Source: Apostichopus japonicus
Taxonomy: Eukaryota; Echinodermata; Holothuroidea; Aspidochirotida; Stichopodidae
Length of the DNA: 64,000 nt
Reading direction: 5' to 3'
Assembly (NCBI RefSeq): GCF_037975245.1
Contig: NC_092572.1
Coordinates: 3,323,501-3,387,500 of the forward strand
This document shows positions 46,901 through 57,010 of the stretch, one piece after another; position 1 is the first letter of the stretch, and each line of letters begins with the position of its first letter. Made by a program: the position numbers and the translations under genes. Below the pieces are notes generated by a model. It saw only the letters and a program-made list of their open reading frames with translations. It made no database searches and was not told the origin of the DNA.

Positions 46901-48990
46901 CATCGTCCATTCGGTAGAATGATTCCTTCGCGTGCAGACTGTCTCCTCTCCATTCGTCACGTAGCAGAATCCATCCGCCTATGGAATAGTCGGGGTACTG
47001 GGTTGCCCTTCCAATATTTCTGTCCTTGGGGTTACTTCTGTATTCTCTAACGTCAAGGAAAAAATACACTGGGCCTTGAATATCGCTGAACGGGTTGGAA
47101 GCTCGAAATGGTTACGCTTGACCCTTCACATTCCTGGTTCTCATCTCGGCTAGAGTTGTAACGACATTGGTTGGAGGAACCAGATCAGATCCAGCACTGG
47201 ATCGTTGGTCAGCATATTTGTCTATCAGAAGCAACTTTTACTCTGGATTCCTTTCTTCATGATTTGACCCCAAGGTTCGGATATTACCACTCGACTGTTC
47301 TGAGAGTCCATCAGTCAAAAGATACTACCACTGCCACCAATTGTAAGGTCTCCTTGAGTCCGTCAGGATCTTCCACCTAATGGACCTAACCCAGAGAACG
47401 CAAATCTTAATAATAACAGAATCTCACAGAAGATAAGAAATCAGAATCGTTAAATTTCCCTTTCATACCTTGCTTGATGCGTTTATTTTCAATAAGAAAT
47501 TCGAGGTGAGCACTGACTTGTATAATTACATGCAAAAATTAGATAATATTCAAATCATAAAATGAAGATAAAGCTGTTTAGAATTTGTGGGGTTCTTGCG
47601 TAACCGATATAAGCTCTTCTTGCGCCAATGGCGTTACCTTCTGTGCGTAACCGGCGAAGCTTCGTGTGTCAATGGCGTAACACTTCATGCGTTACCGGTG
47701 AAATCTCGTGCGTATCCGACGTACACTCCTCGTGCGTCACTTTCGTTACACTTGGTGCGTAAACGGCGTTAACACTCCGTGCCTTACTGCCGTAACACTA
47801 GGTGCGTCAATGATTACATTTACCGTGCAACACTCTGCTTTTTCGTCTTTACTTGGGCGTAGGCTACTATTCGCACACACGTAATGTCGCATCGTTGTCT
47901 CAATTAGGAGTCCAAAACAAGCACCTATTCCTCTTCTACTTTCAAGTGCACCGGTTGTGCAAGTAGAGATTTCCAGGAAATCACGGTTTCAATCAAATAC
48001 ATCGGGCCTAATCCCCGACGTCCCGTTAAAAGTGTAAAGATTCGCTCTGCTATCCGGATTATATCGTCTTAATCATTCATCGTCCATTCGGTAGTGTGAT
48101 TCCTTCGCGTTCAGACTGTCTCCTCTCCATTCGTCACGAAGCGGAATCCATCCGCCTGTGGAATAGTCGGGGTACTGGGTTGCCCTTCCACTATTTCTGT
48201 CCGTGCGATGACTTTTGTATTCTCTAACGTCTAGGGAAAACAGATACACTGGGCTTTGAATACCGCTGAACGGGTTGGTAGCTCGAAATGGTTACGCTTG
48301 ACCCTCCACATTCCTAGTTCTCATCTCGGCTGGAGTTGTAAGGACATAGGTTAAAGGAAACAGATCAGATCCAGCACTGGATCGATGGTCAGCATATTCG
48401 TCTATCAGCAGCCTCTTTTACTCTGGATTCCTATCTTCATGATTTGAGTGACCCCACGGTTCGGATATTACCACTCGACTGTTTTGAGAGTCCATCAGTC
48501 AAAAGATACTACCACTGCCACCAATTGTAACCTCTCCTTGAGTCCGTCAGGATCTTCCAGCTAATGGACCTAACCCAGAGAACGCAAATCTTAATAAGGA
48601 CAGAATCTCACAGAAGATAAGTAAACAGAATCGTTAAATTTTTCTTACATACCTTGCTTGAGGCGTTTATTTTCAATGAGAAATTCGAGGCGAATACTGA
48701 CTTATATGATTACATGCAAAAATAAAATAATATTCAATTCATAAAATGTAGATAAAGCTGCTTAGAATTTGTGGGGTTCTTGCGAAAACGATATAAACTC
48801 TTCTTGCGTCACTGGCGTTACCTTCTGTGCGTAACTGTCGAAGCTTCGTGCGTCACTCGCCTTTAACTCGGTGCATAACCGGGGTAAAATGTTCGTGCGT
48901 CACTGTCGTTACACTTGGTGCGTAACCGGCGAAAACCCTCCGTGTGTCACTGGCGTAACACTAGGTGCGTCACCGGCGAAACTTCGTGAG
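37905..48990. repeat. Tandem array of ~1.1-kb gag-derived units (about ten)
   Basis: The anchor AATGGACCTAACCCAGAGAA occurs near 38398, 39577, 40641, 41052, 42834, 44035, 45182, 46226, 47377 and 48559. Most spacings are 1.04-1.20 kb. The exceptions (411 and 1,782 bp) reflect internal deletions at 40945 and 42062. A full unit in plus order has a ~370-bp antisense gag-like module, a ~300-bp spacer with CTTGCTTGAGGCGTTTATTT, a ~230-bp minisatellite, and a ~180-bp piece of the arm. Units differ by about 5-10%, so amplification is not very recent. Confidence 0.9.
38585..38830. repeat. 22-24-bp minisatellite inside a unit (first of about ten arrays)
   Basis: Successive TGCGT(A/C)AC(C/T)GGCG motifs, each followed by AAGCTTCG, TAACACTTCA or TAAACTCTTCG. 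Two versions, GTAACCGGCG and GTCACTGGCG, tend to alternate. The same array recurs near 39780, 40855, 41280, 42063, 43065, 44205, 45410, 46445, 47595 and 48785. It appears in inverted orientation at 49800-50040. Confidence 0.85.
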
Positions 48991-48999
48991 TCATATAGA

Positions 49000-49625
49000 C
49001 TTCCGTTATCTCCCTCTATCACACGGGAATGAAGAGCATATGATTGACCTGTCAACAAGACTTTTACTCAGCCGTCGCCTAGCAGATAACCTCCTTGTCA
49101 CACGATAAGTCGAACTCTCTCCCGTTACCTCTACGTAGGCCTGCCTCTAAGATTCCCTGAGTCCTTGAACTCGCCCTTGGGTAAAAATCCCGGTCCCAAA
49201 GTTGCCAAATCCAACAGTTCTCCCAAACCCTGGCTTATCCGTACTCCTAGGGTTCAGAGATTCCTGAGTCTCAACTTAGTAAAAAAAATGGTTACCCTTT
49301 ACCATGCAGCACTCTGCTTTCTTCTTCTTTACTTGGGTGAAGGCTACTATTAACACACACGTATTGTCGCATCGTCGTCTCAATTAGGAGTCCCCAAACA
49401 ATCACCTGTTTCTCTTCTACTTTCAAGCGCACCAGTTGTACAGGTAAAGATTTCCAGAAAATCACGGTAGCGCGGGGTCGTGACCCAGGTAGACAGAAGG
49501 TAGACAGAAAGGCGGGAAGCCGCAAAGGGAAGCCGGACTAGGTAGCCGTGCTCGCCAATCAAAACAACACTACTGCTACAAAAAGTCGAGTTAAACAGGA
49601 CATCAGCACAGAAACGAAAAAACGA
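49000..49625 (-). repeat. Right inverted arm
   Basis: Inverted partner of 36231-36890 (landmarks CTACGTAGGCCTGCCTC, CACTCTGCTTTCTTCTTC, GGAAGCCGGACTAGGTAGCC, CAGGACATCAGCACAGAAAC). The segment 49310-49460 is also present in almost every tandem unit, and the switch point between unit and arm is ATCACGGT. Confidence 0.85.
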
Positions 49626-49799
49626 CATCACATTTCGCAGATCGAATAACCAATCTGGAAAGATTCCTTGTATAGAAACCTTGTATAGGTGTACCAGCTT
49701 GCTATGGGCAAGGAAATATCATGGAAAGACCCTGCTCATATAGTAAATAAAAATTGTAGTTTTGTCCGAGACAGAAACTGAAAATTATTCACTTCAATC

Positions 49800-50170
49800 G
49801 TATCCGCGGAAGGTTCGCCGGTTACTCACGAAGTGTATCGCCGGTAACGCAAGAATTTTAACCCCAGTGACGCACGGAGACTTTACTCCGGTTACACAAG
49901 GAGTGTAACGCCTGTTACGAGCGAAGATTTCCGCCGGTTACGCACAAAGTGTAACGCCACTGTCGCACGAAGCTTCGCCGGTTACCCACAGAAGGTGACG
50001 CCAGTGACTCACGAAGAGATTACGCTGGTTACGCAAGAACCCCATAAATTCTAAGCAGCTTGATCTGCATTGAATGATTTGTATATTGTCTGATATTTTA
50101 ATGTAATTATTTTAGTCAGTGTTCGCCCAGATTTTGTCATTCAATATAAACGTCTCAAGCAAGAACGTTG
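49800..50170 (-). repeat. Inverted minisatellite and unit fragment beyond the right arm
   Basis: TTCGCCGGTTAC, AGTGTAACGCC and ACGCACGAAGCTTCGCC motifs are the reverse complement of the unit minisatellite. They are followed by AATTCTAAGCAGCTT and TATAAACGTCTCAAGCAAG, i.e. the next part of the unit in inverse order. The remaining part reappears at 51080-51200, after a LINE fragment. Confidence 0.85.
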
Positions 50171-50454
50171 ACATTATAAACGTCTCAAAATATCGGAAGA
50201 TATCAGTGGCGTGTTGCTGGCATCATCTTTCTTCGGAAGTTTGCTTTTTTTTTTTTGCTCATTTTAGTGAACACCTCCTGTCGACACCTCCTGTATCAAT
50301 GTGTATTGTTTCTGTCAACGGATCTAGTGTTTAAAACAGTTTGAATTCATTATTTCCAGTGATTTAGTCGAGTGAATTTTTCGAATTTCAAATTTTCGGT
50401 CATGCTCTAGTAGCCTATACTGTAGCCGTAGTGCGTTAGTCGTTTACCTGCAAG

Positions 50455-51035
50455 AGAAGAAGTGCAAATATGTTGGAAGCTTGCTGGAGACCAAAGAAAA
50501 TATTAACCGAAGAATTGGTATAACCAACGGTGCTTTCAACACACTGTCAAGTATTTTCAAAAGCGAAAACATAAGCCAAAACATTAAGCTTAGGATTTTT
50601 GAGGCTTAATTAAAGAGTATGTTCTTGTACAATTGCGAACTGTGGGTCACAACGAAGGATCTTGATCGCAAAATTGACACATTCAAAGGAGACTACTTCG
50701 TTATATTCTCAACATTAGATGGACCAATAACAATTGTTTATCAAACGATGAGCTCTACAATGAAACCAACCAAACACCTTGGTCATCCATAGTCGAACTT
50801 AGAAGATTGAGATTTTTCGGTCATGTAGCAGGAGGACGCTCTAGCAAAGGTTGCTTTAAGTTTAAGAGAAGCATTGAGACATACTGCTACACCAGTAGGG
50901 AGGCCCGTGACTACCTTGCTTTGAAAAATAAAATCGCATTATAAGGACGTTAATATTAACAACTTCGAGGAAGTAATAAACCTTGCACAAGATCGTGATA
51001 AGTGGCGGCGGTTTATCACTGAGCATGTCGGATAG
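50455..51035 (+). pseudogene. LINE 3'-end coding remnant
   Basis: A plus-strand reading, with stops and frameshifts, gives KYVGSLLETKENINRRIG, AFNTLSSIFKSENISQNIK, MFLYNCELWVTTKDLDRKID and, near the end, INLAQDRDKWRRF. This is the C-terminal, post-reverse-transcriptase region of a non-LTR retrotransposon (LGS, I..RI, LY.CE.W, K.I). A TAA near 50610 and later frameshifts show that it is dead. It interrupts the inverted unit fragment of the gag satellite. Confidence 0.7.
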
Positions 51036-51079
51036 ACGAGACTCAACTTACTACTTACTGACTACTAACCAAGACATTA

Positions 51080-51200
51080 CAGAGAAATCAAACAATTCTG
51101 TTTTCTTATCTTATGTGAGAATCTGTCCTTATTAAGACTTGCGTTCGCTGAGTTAAGTCCATCGGTTGGAAGATCCTGACGGACTAAAGGCAACATTACA
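51080..51200 (-). repeat. Inverted fragment of the ~1.1-kb unit
   Basis: TTCTGTTTTCTTATCTTATG, GAATCTGTCCTTATTAAGA and TTGGAAGATCCTGACGGACT are the reverse complement of the unit spacer. Together with 49800-50170 this is one further inverted, interrupted unit. Confidence 0.85.
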
Positions 51201-51254
51201 GTACTATGTATTTATGCTTTCAATGGTAAGTTTTTGATATTGTAACGTCACTTC

Positions 51255-51355
51255 ACTGTCTTTTAAAGCTGGGGTTGGCGAAGGATATCTCGACAAAAAG
51301 ATTGTAATGGAGAAAATATTCAAGTGCCCGTGGCACAGTGGTACCGTTTATTCCA
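51255..51355 (+). repeat. ~100-bp dispersed terminus, copy 1
   Basis: TTTTAAAGCTGGGGTTG, AATGGAGAAAATATTCAAG and TGCCCGTGGCACAGTGGTAC. An inverted copy lies at 56905-57010, and a more diverged copy in the same orientation as that one lies at 61095-61190. Confidence 0.8.
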
Positions 51356-51369
51356 CCTGCTTTAACACA

Positions 51370-53400
51370 CAAAGGTCACGAAATATTATGCTAACAATGT
51401 ACGGCTCTTACAGTTATCCCAACTATACGCGAAACTTTAACTGTTAACGCAATTACACACTACCCCAAGGCGGTGTTAAACGCAGCGTCCAGCGCTGCGC
51501 TAAACGCAGCGCCACAAGCTAGCGTTCAACGCGGCGCCACACGCAGCGTAAAACGCAACGTACAACGCAGCGACAAATATGAAAATAGATTAAAGGTTAC
51601 AGGTTAAACTTACGTTGTCAATACCACTGCACTGTGTCTAACTGTTCGTAGATATTGTAAGTGCTCAGAATATCATTTACTACATTTGTGAGTGGTAATA
51701 ATTGTTAGTACACTGCACTATTGCACTGAGGAAGATTAAGCACAGTTATTTAGCTTGATCGCTTTTCATACGTTCGTAAGGATCATCTCTCTTTGGTTAA
51801 TGGATATAGTTAAGTCCGTCCGTAATAAGCAGCATTAGTGCATTAGTTTAGTTTAGTTTAGTAGAAAAAAAAAGGGGTCAGGAGGGACACTCAAGTCCCC
51901 ATCAAGGACCCTATAGGAGAGAGAAAAAACTGAAGACACAAACACTCAGACCCGATTACAATGCTTAAAGTGCTTGTGCAAAGCATTCTTTAACCCATTG
52001 ACACTACTTGCAAGTGCAACTTTCTCAGGCAAACCGTTCCACTCATTCACAACCCTATTAGAAAAAAAAAGACATGCCGAGTAGTAATCCTACTTTGTGA
52101 CTCTTGGAGAATAAGACAATGACCTCTGGTACAATTACTATTAGCAAATATGAAAAAGTCGGTAAAGGATAAATTGTCAAAACCATACACAATCTTGAAA
52201 ACCTGAATCAAGTCCCAACTTAACCTCCTAAGCTCCAGTGTGGTGAGATTAAACAGTTTTAACCGTCCATAATAAGGAACACTCTTTAAGGTAATAATCA
52301 TCCTAGTAGCTCTCCTCTGGACCTTTTCAAATACTTCCTTATCCTTAGCAAAATGTGGGTTCCAAGCTTGCACAGCATACTCCAGATGAGGCCTAACCAA
52401 CTGCTTATAAAGCTCAACTACGATGCACTCTTTCAGATAACTGAAGTTCCTTTTGATCATACCTAAAACTCTATTACCTCTTTTAGCAACTTCAAGACTA
52501 TGTTTAGAAGGTTGCAGAGATGAGTCGATGTAGATACATAGGTCTCGTTGAACAGAGTGCTTCTGTAACTCCACACCATTAAGATTGTAGGTATACTTTT
52601 GGTTACTACTACCAATGTGCATTACCCTGCATTTACCAATTTAAAAAAGAATTTGCCATCCATGAGACCAGGAAAAAACCTTATCTAAATCCGTTTGTAA
52701 CTTCTCAGAATCGATTTTGGAAGAGACCTCAGAATACAATTTGGTGTCATCAGCACACTTCTTAGCTGTACAAAAAATATCTCCATCGATGATATTTATA
52801 TAGGCAACAAAAAACAAGGGACCCAAAACAAACCCTTGTGGAACCCCACTAGGAACGTCCTGCCAAGAAGCACAGCCTTTAATTACCACCCTCTGTTTCC
52901 TATTTCCAAGCAAATTCTCGATCCAAGACAGTAAATTCCCATTGACACCCATACTCTTCAGCCAAAGTTAAAGACGCTGATTGGGAGCATTAGTCCTAGT
53001 TCAGCTATCAGAAAGGAAGCAAGGTAAAATGACTCACATTACGGTCATTTGGTCCATCTGTTTTTCCTTAATGTATTTACATTGGTTAACGGCGTTGTTG
53101 ACACCTTAAAGTTAACTCTGGATAGCCTTAAACTTGATTTCGTAATTATACGTTGCGTGCAGCGCCACGTTGGTCGCTGCCTTTGGCGTCGCGTTTTACG
53201 TTGCGTTGTACGTTGTGTCATACGCTACAAGTAGCACCGCGTTGTGCCCTGAATTGTACGCTGCGTGTAGTGCTGCGTTGTACGCTTCGTTAAGACGCCG
53301 CGTTTGGGTATTGTGTAATTGCGACGTTCTGCGTAATTCAATAAATAACTGCAAGAGCCTTATATTGTATGCATAATATTTTGTAACCTTTGTATGCTAT
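51370..53400. mobile_element. Foldback-like element with ~200-bp GC-rich inverted ends
   Basis: The left end (51370-51580) and right end (53140-53400) are inverted copies sharing ACAAAGGT, AAATATTATGC, GGCTCTT.CAGTTAT and CGCAATTACACA. They continue into irregular repeats of an ~11-13-bp unit AACGCAGCG(C/T)CAC. A truncated LINE fills the centre (51844-52975). Tandem repeats inside inverted ends suggest a foldback-type element. Confidence 0.75.
51844..52975 (-). mobile_element. 5'-truncated non-LTR retrotransposon (LINE)
   Basis: Two minus-strand frames (52641-52952 and 52047-52622) encode the end of a reverse transcriptase. GVPQGFVLGPLFF and CADDTKLY are the palm motifs; the catalytic FADD has become CADD. 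These are followed by a C-terminal region with VRPHLEYAVQAWNPH, VQRRATRMI and LTTLELRR. The frames are shifted relative to each other near 52630. The 3' end has a repeat tail of CTAAA units (51844-51862). This fits the CR1/L2/Jockey side of LINEs. It is dead and inserted within the foldback-like element. Confidence 0.8.
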
Positions 53401-53435
53401 TTTCATAAATGCCTAAACCAACACTCTGTATACTG

Positions 53436-53466
53436 GACCAGTCTCGAATGCGATTCGAGACTGGTC
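53436..53466. repeat. Perfect hairpin, 14-bp arms
   Basis: gaccagtctcgaat, a 3-nt loop gcg, and the exact inverse. It lies just outside the right end of the foldback-like element. Confidence 0.9.
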
Positions 53467-53879
53467 GAGAATATAGAGAGGAGAATTGCTTCAGGATCGA
53501 AATGCTAGACAAACACTGGTTTGTTGCCGTGGCAATCATGAAGTCATAATTAAAAGAAATGAAGACATGGTGTACATTGCCATGAGTATATGCAAATATG
53601 TTTATGGGCAAAGAAATGTTTCAAATTGCAAAAGAATACTGTACAGTATATATAGCCTACTTGCAATTAGTTACAGCAGTAGTACTGTATATGTTTTCAC
53701 ACACACAGAGTCTCAATACACAATGTACGTACTTGTTAAATCATCCAGCTAAATAATTCGAGTAACATGAATGACTAAGGGATTAATTTTGAGCTTAATT
53801 TTGAGCTAGAGTCAATGTCAGCAACCTTATCGAGGTACTTCAACGAAGAACCGAAGCGTAACGCGTCCAATGTTGACAC

Positions 53880-54082
53880 TATGTATGTATGTATGTATGT
53901 ATATGTGATCTTCCCGCAAGCAGGAACTCGCGAAAGAAGCCATTTAACGTCCATGTCGGGAAGTTGTTATTGAACAACACCCTTGCCAGACGACACACAT
54001 TGCTGTCGGCGGGGAATCGAACCGGGGATCTCATGACTGGGAGACGCCGGCGTTAACCACTAGGCTATACACTCCGCCCTTA
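53880..54082 (-). mobile_element. tRNA-derived SINE with (TACA)n tail
   Basis: On the minus strand the head reads TAGCCTAGTGGTTAACGCC (A box) and GGTTCGATTCC (B box, 54013-54023). It is followed by a body with AAATGGCTTCTTTCGCGAG and a tail of TACATACA repeats (53881-53902). The acceptor arms do not pair as in a functional tRNA. Confidence 0.85.
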
Positions 54083-54714
54083 ACTATAATAGAAGAAACC
54101 TTGTCGCTAAGCCTAGCAATAACGTAAGCACTAGGTCTACTACTAATTCTAGCAGTAACGACATGACTGACCAGGGACTAGGCCTAGCGATCTTTCAGAC
54201 TCGCAATAACACTGCGGTTACTACAAGTCCAAACCTGTCGAACAATCATACAATGGGGCTCGGAACCTCTTCAAAAACTGCTCATTCTCAGGCCCAGTAA
54301 ACGTTTATTTGAACGGTTCATCTACCGACTAATAATAATAATAATAATAATAATAATGTATTCTTATATAGCGCTTTACATCAAAAGAATGATCTCAAAG
54401 CAGCTTCACAGAAACGCATAAAAACAATACAACTTAAAAAGTATTACAGCTTAAAAATAATACAATCTAAAAATATTGCATCCTAAGAAATACAGAAATA
54501 AATAACTAACAATAATTAATAAAAAACAAAAACAAAAATTCAGAAATTAAAGACAAAAGCAATAAAATATGACAGCATACAATAAAACTAAAATACTAAA
54601 CTATTACAGCCGAAGAAATAGCAACAATAAGACTATCAAAACAAAAATAGAAAATAAATTTCAATATAAAACAAAACATGGCAAGATGGTAACACAATCA
54701 ATATTACTGGAGGT

Positions 54715-55347
54715 TTAAAAAGAATAATACTTTCGAAAAAGGTGAGTTTTAAGGTGTGCCTTAAAAGCATTTAATGATGGAGCTGCCCTAATGTCATTGG
54801 GGAGTGCATTCCATAGATCAGGTGCAAAATAGGCAAAGGATCGTGCGCCAAAGCTTTTTTGGGCGAATCTGCCAGGCTCTAGTCGTATCTCCATAGAATG
54901 TCTGTTCCTCTGTCGTGTGCGATTTGCAATCTGCATGGGCTCTGGAAGAGCCTGACGACTGATCAGAGAGCCAAGATAGTGAGGGGCAGTGCCATTTATA
55001 ATATTGTAAGTTATGACTAGAGACTTAAATTCGATCCTTGCGGAGACAGGTAACCAATGAAGGTCAATCAATATGGGTGTGATGTGTTCGTGCCTCCTGC
55101 TCCGTGTAACCATGCGTGCTGCCGAGTTTTGAATCAGTTGAAGACGTGCCAGTTGCTGTTGCTCAATTCCATATAATAAACTATTACAATAATCAAGGTG
55201 CGATGTAACAAATGCATGAATTAATCTTTCTGTGCTTGTGCGATCTAAGAGCTTACGAATTTTCCCAATACGATACAATGAGTATGATGCTGACTGACAA
55301 ATTTTTGAAACATGACTTGACATAGAACTGAATTCATCAAATTGCAC
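54715..55347 (-). pseudogene. LINE C-terminal segment
   Basis: A 210-codon frame continuing the LINE after the frameshift. It contains VSKICQSASYSLYRIGKIR, SHLDYCNSLLYG, LQLIQNSAARMV and a C-terminal DLWNALPNDIRAAPSLNAFK block typical of CR1/L2-like elements. It ends with a normal stop at 54715. Confidence 0.85.
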
Positions 55348-55349
55348 TC

Positions 55350-56315
55350 CTAAATTTCTGACAACGGAAATGGGTTTAACATGAGTAACACCAACTCTGA
55401 ACTAGATATGTCTGCTTGAACTTTTCGGAACTTACTGTGAAAATGAATTACTTCTGTTTTGCTATCATTGAGTACAAGTCGATTTGCTGCCATCCACTCA
55501 CGAATATCATCTATGCATTTTTCAGGTATGAATTTCCAGTCAGATAGATTTTTACACGAAAAATACAGTTGTGTATCATCGGCAAAAAGCATAAAGTCAA
55601 TATCATTGGCTAAAATAATGTCTTCGAGTGGGGATGTATACAAGGTAAAAAGAATCGGCCCAAGACCGCTTCCCTGTGGTACACCGCAAAATAATGGTTC
55701 ATCTTCCGAATAACAATTGTCAATACAGACACGTTGAGTACGTCCTCGAAGATATGAATCGAACCACTTTAAAGCAGTACCATTTATGCCAAACCGATGC
55801 TCCAAACGCTGCAGTAAAATATCGTGGTCAATTGTATCGAATGCGGCGGTAAGATCGAGTAGGACTAAAATACACTCTTTATGATTGTCCATTGAAACTA
55901 GAATGTCATTTCTTACACGAAGCAACGCGGTTTCTGTGCTATGGTTTCTTCGGTATGCAGATTGAAATTTCGAATAAAGAGAGAATTGGTTAAAATATTC
56001 ATCAATTTGATTAAAACACATGTTCTCTAAGAATTTATGTTCAAATAAAAGGTTGGAAACGGGACGATAATTTGATAAAACATCAGGATCCAGTCCGGGC
56101 TTTTTCAATAATGGTCTGACAAGAGCGCGTTTATGACGTCGCGGAACAGTCCCTGCTTTGAAGGAAGTGTTGGCAATGTTAACAAGATCATCCACTAGTT
56201 CTGGTAGGCAAAGTTTAACGAGCTGAGTTGGCATCGGATCGAGCGCTGAAGATTTCGAGTTCATAGCTGAAATACATAGGCGAGTTCTACTCAAAAGAAT
56301 GTTAGCAGCAGGCAA
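55350..56315 (-). pseudogene. LINE reverse transcriptase segment
   Basis: A 321-codon frame covering most of the palm and fingers of a non-LTR reverse transcriptase. Catalytic Asp residues are seen in LLDLTAAFD and FADD. The start is an internal Met in a truncated element. It is cut off by the frameshift near 55398 before the thumb. Confidence 0.85.
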
Positions 56316-56716
56316 CGTTGCTATGCTAGCCTAACTGTTGTAGCGTTTACGGACTTTTCAGACCACACACAACTCAGCATCTGCTTATTGCGCAATTTGA
56401 CCTGGTAGGTCAAAAATAAGTTTTAAAATGTTATCTTTAGAAATGTGTTCATTTGTTCTTATTTAATTGTCATTACCCTCCATTTTTGAGTGTTTGAATT
56501 GATTACATTACCAAAATTTAAGACCAAACAATACTGCTTCATTCGTATTTTTTTCACTTTTAATGTTCGTCAGAAGAAAATGCTGTTTTACATGAGGTGA
56601 CTATTACGTCATTAAGGAAAAAGATCAAGGGAGGAATTAGGAGAATTAAATACAGATCAGCAAAAATTAGCGAAAAAATACCGTTTTCTAACATTTGTGA
56701 GGGTCAATTATGAATG

Positions 56717-56884
56717 GGGATAAAAACGAGGGTACCCGGTCTTAAATTTGATTTGAGACCTCTGATGACGTCATCGAGAAGGGCAGCGGACCTCGGCTAT
56801 CGCCTCGGTCCGCTCAGCCTCCTCGATGACGTCATCATCGGTCTCAAATCAAATTTAAGACAGGTTCCCCACGTATTTATCCCC
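56717..56884. repeat. 168-bp palindrome with paired CRE sites
   Basis: Arms at 56717-56780 and 56822-56884 are about 90% identical in reverse complement. They carry GGGGATAAA, CTTAAATTTGATTTGAGACC and GATGACGTCATCGAG. The loop contains a second dyad (GCGGACC ... GGTCCGC). Each arm holds TGACGTCA, the consensus CREB/ATF site. No coding sequence. Confidence 0.9.
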
Positions 56885-56904
56885 TAAGTTAAGGGAGGTT
56901 TCAA

Positions 56905-57010
56905 AAAGGGTGCCACTGTGCCACGGGCACTTGAAAATCTACTCCATTTCCATATTTTCGTCGAGACTCTCTTTTGACAACCCCAGCTTTAAAGACTGCC
57001 CCACCATACA
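56905..57010 (-). repeat. ~100-bp dispersed terminus, copy 2 (inverted)
   Basis: GTGCCACGGGCACTTGAAAA, CTCCATTTCC and CAACCCCAGCTTTAAAGACT match 51255-51355 in reverse complement. The pair could be the inverted ends of one ~5.8-kb composite containing the foldback-like element, a SINE and two LINEs. Confidence 0.8.

Larger units (their letters stand above)
36231..49625. mobile_element. 13.4-kb inverted-arm structure with gag-derived tandem array
   Basis: The ends at 36231-36890 and 49000-49625 are inverted copies of each other. Between them lie a gag fragment in plus sense (36900-37440), the rest of gag in minus sense (37640-37905), and about ten tandem ~1.1-kb units (37905-48990). Each unit contains antisense gag-like sequence, a minisatellite and a piece of the arm. 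The whole reads as a giant, asymmetric foldback in which one arm has been amplified. No intact protein gene remains. Sea urchin TU elements are a known precedent for long inverted ends made of tandem repeats, but I cannot show a relationship. Confidence 0.75.
54330..56330 (-). mobile_element. LINE, CR1/L2-like, 5'-truncated
   Basis: Two minus-strand frames form one polyprotein end. 55350-56315 holds reverse transcriptase motifs (LSNYRPVSNL, SAYRRNHSTETALL, LLDLTAAFDTIDHDIL, GVPQGSGLGPILF, FADDTQLYF), all intact including the catalytic FADD. 54715-55347 holds the C-terminal region (SHLDYCNSLLYG, HITPILIDLHWLPV). A single-base shift near 55398 separates them; in the other frame the sequence runs on as VRNLGVQFDE. 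The 3' end has TATAGCGCTTTACA-type sequence and a (TAA)n tail at 54330-54356. The endonuclease domain is absent. Confidence 0.9.

Noticed and set aside
38093-48000. Many 60-97-codon plus-strand frames in the tandem array
   Set aside because: They vary between units, arise from repeat sequence and are antisense to the gag-like module.
37905-48990. CRISPR-like regular repeats (GCGTAACCGGCG motifs)
   Set aside because: The motifs are a contiguous minisatellite without unique spacers, in a eukaryotic genome with introns and LINEs. There are no cas genes.
53049-53376. Val/Arg/Cys-rich frames of 61-68 codons
   Set aside because: They are translations of the AACGCAGCG repeats in the right end of the foldback-like element.
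54000-54085. tRNA gene on the minus strand
   Set aside because: A and B boxes are present, but the stems do not pair fully and the sequence runs into a SINE body and a TACA tail.
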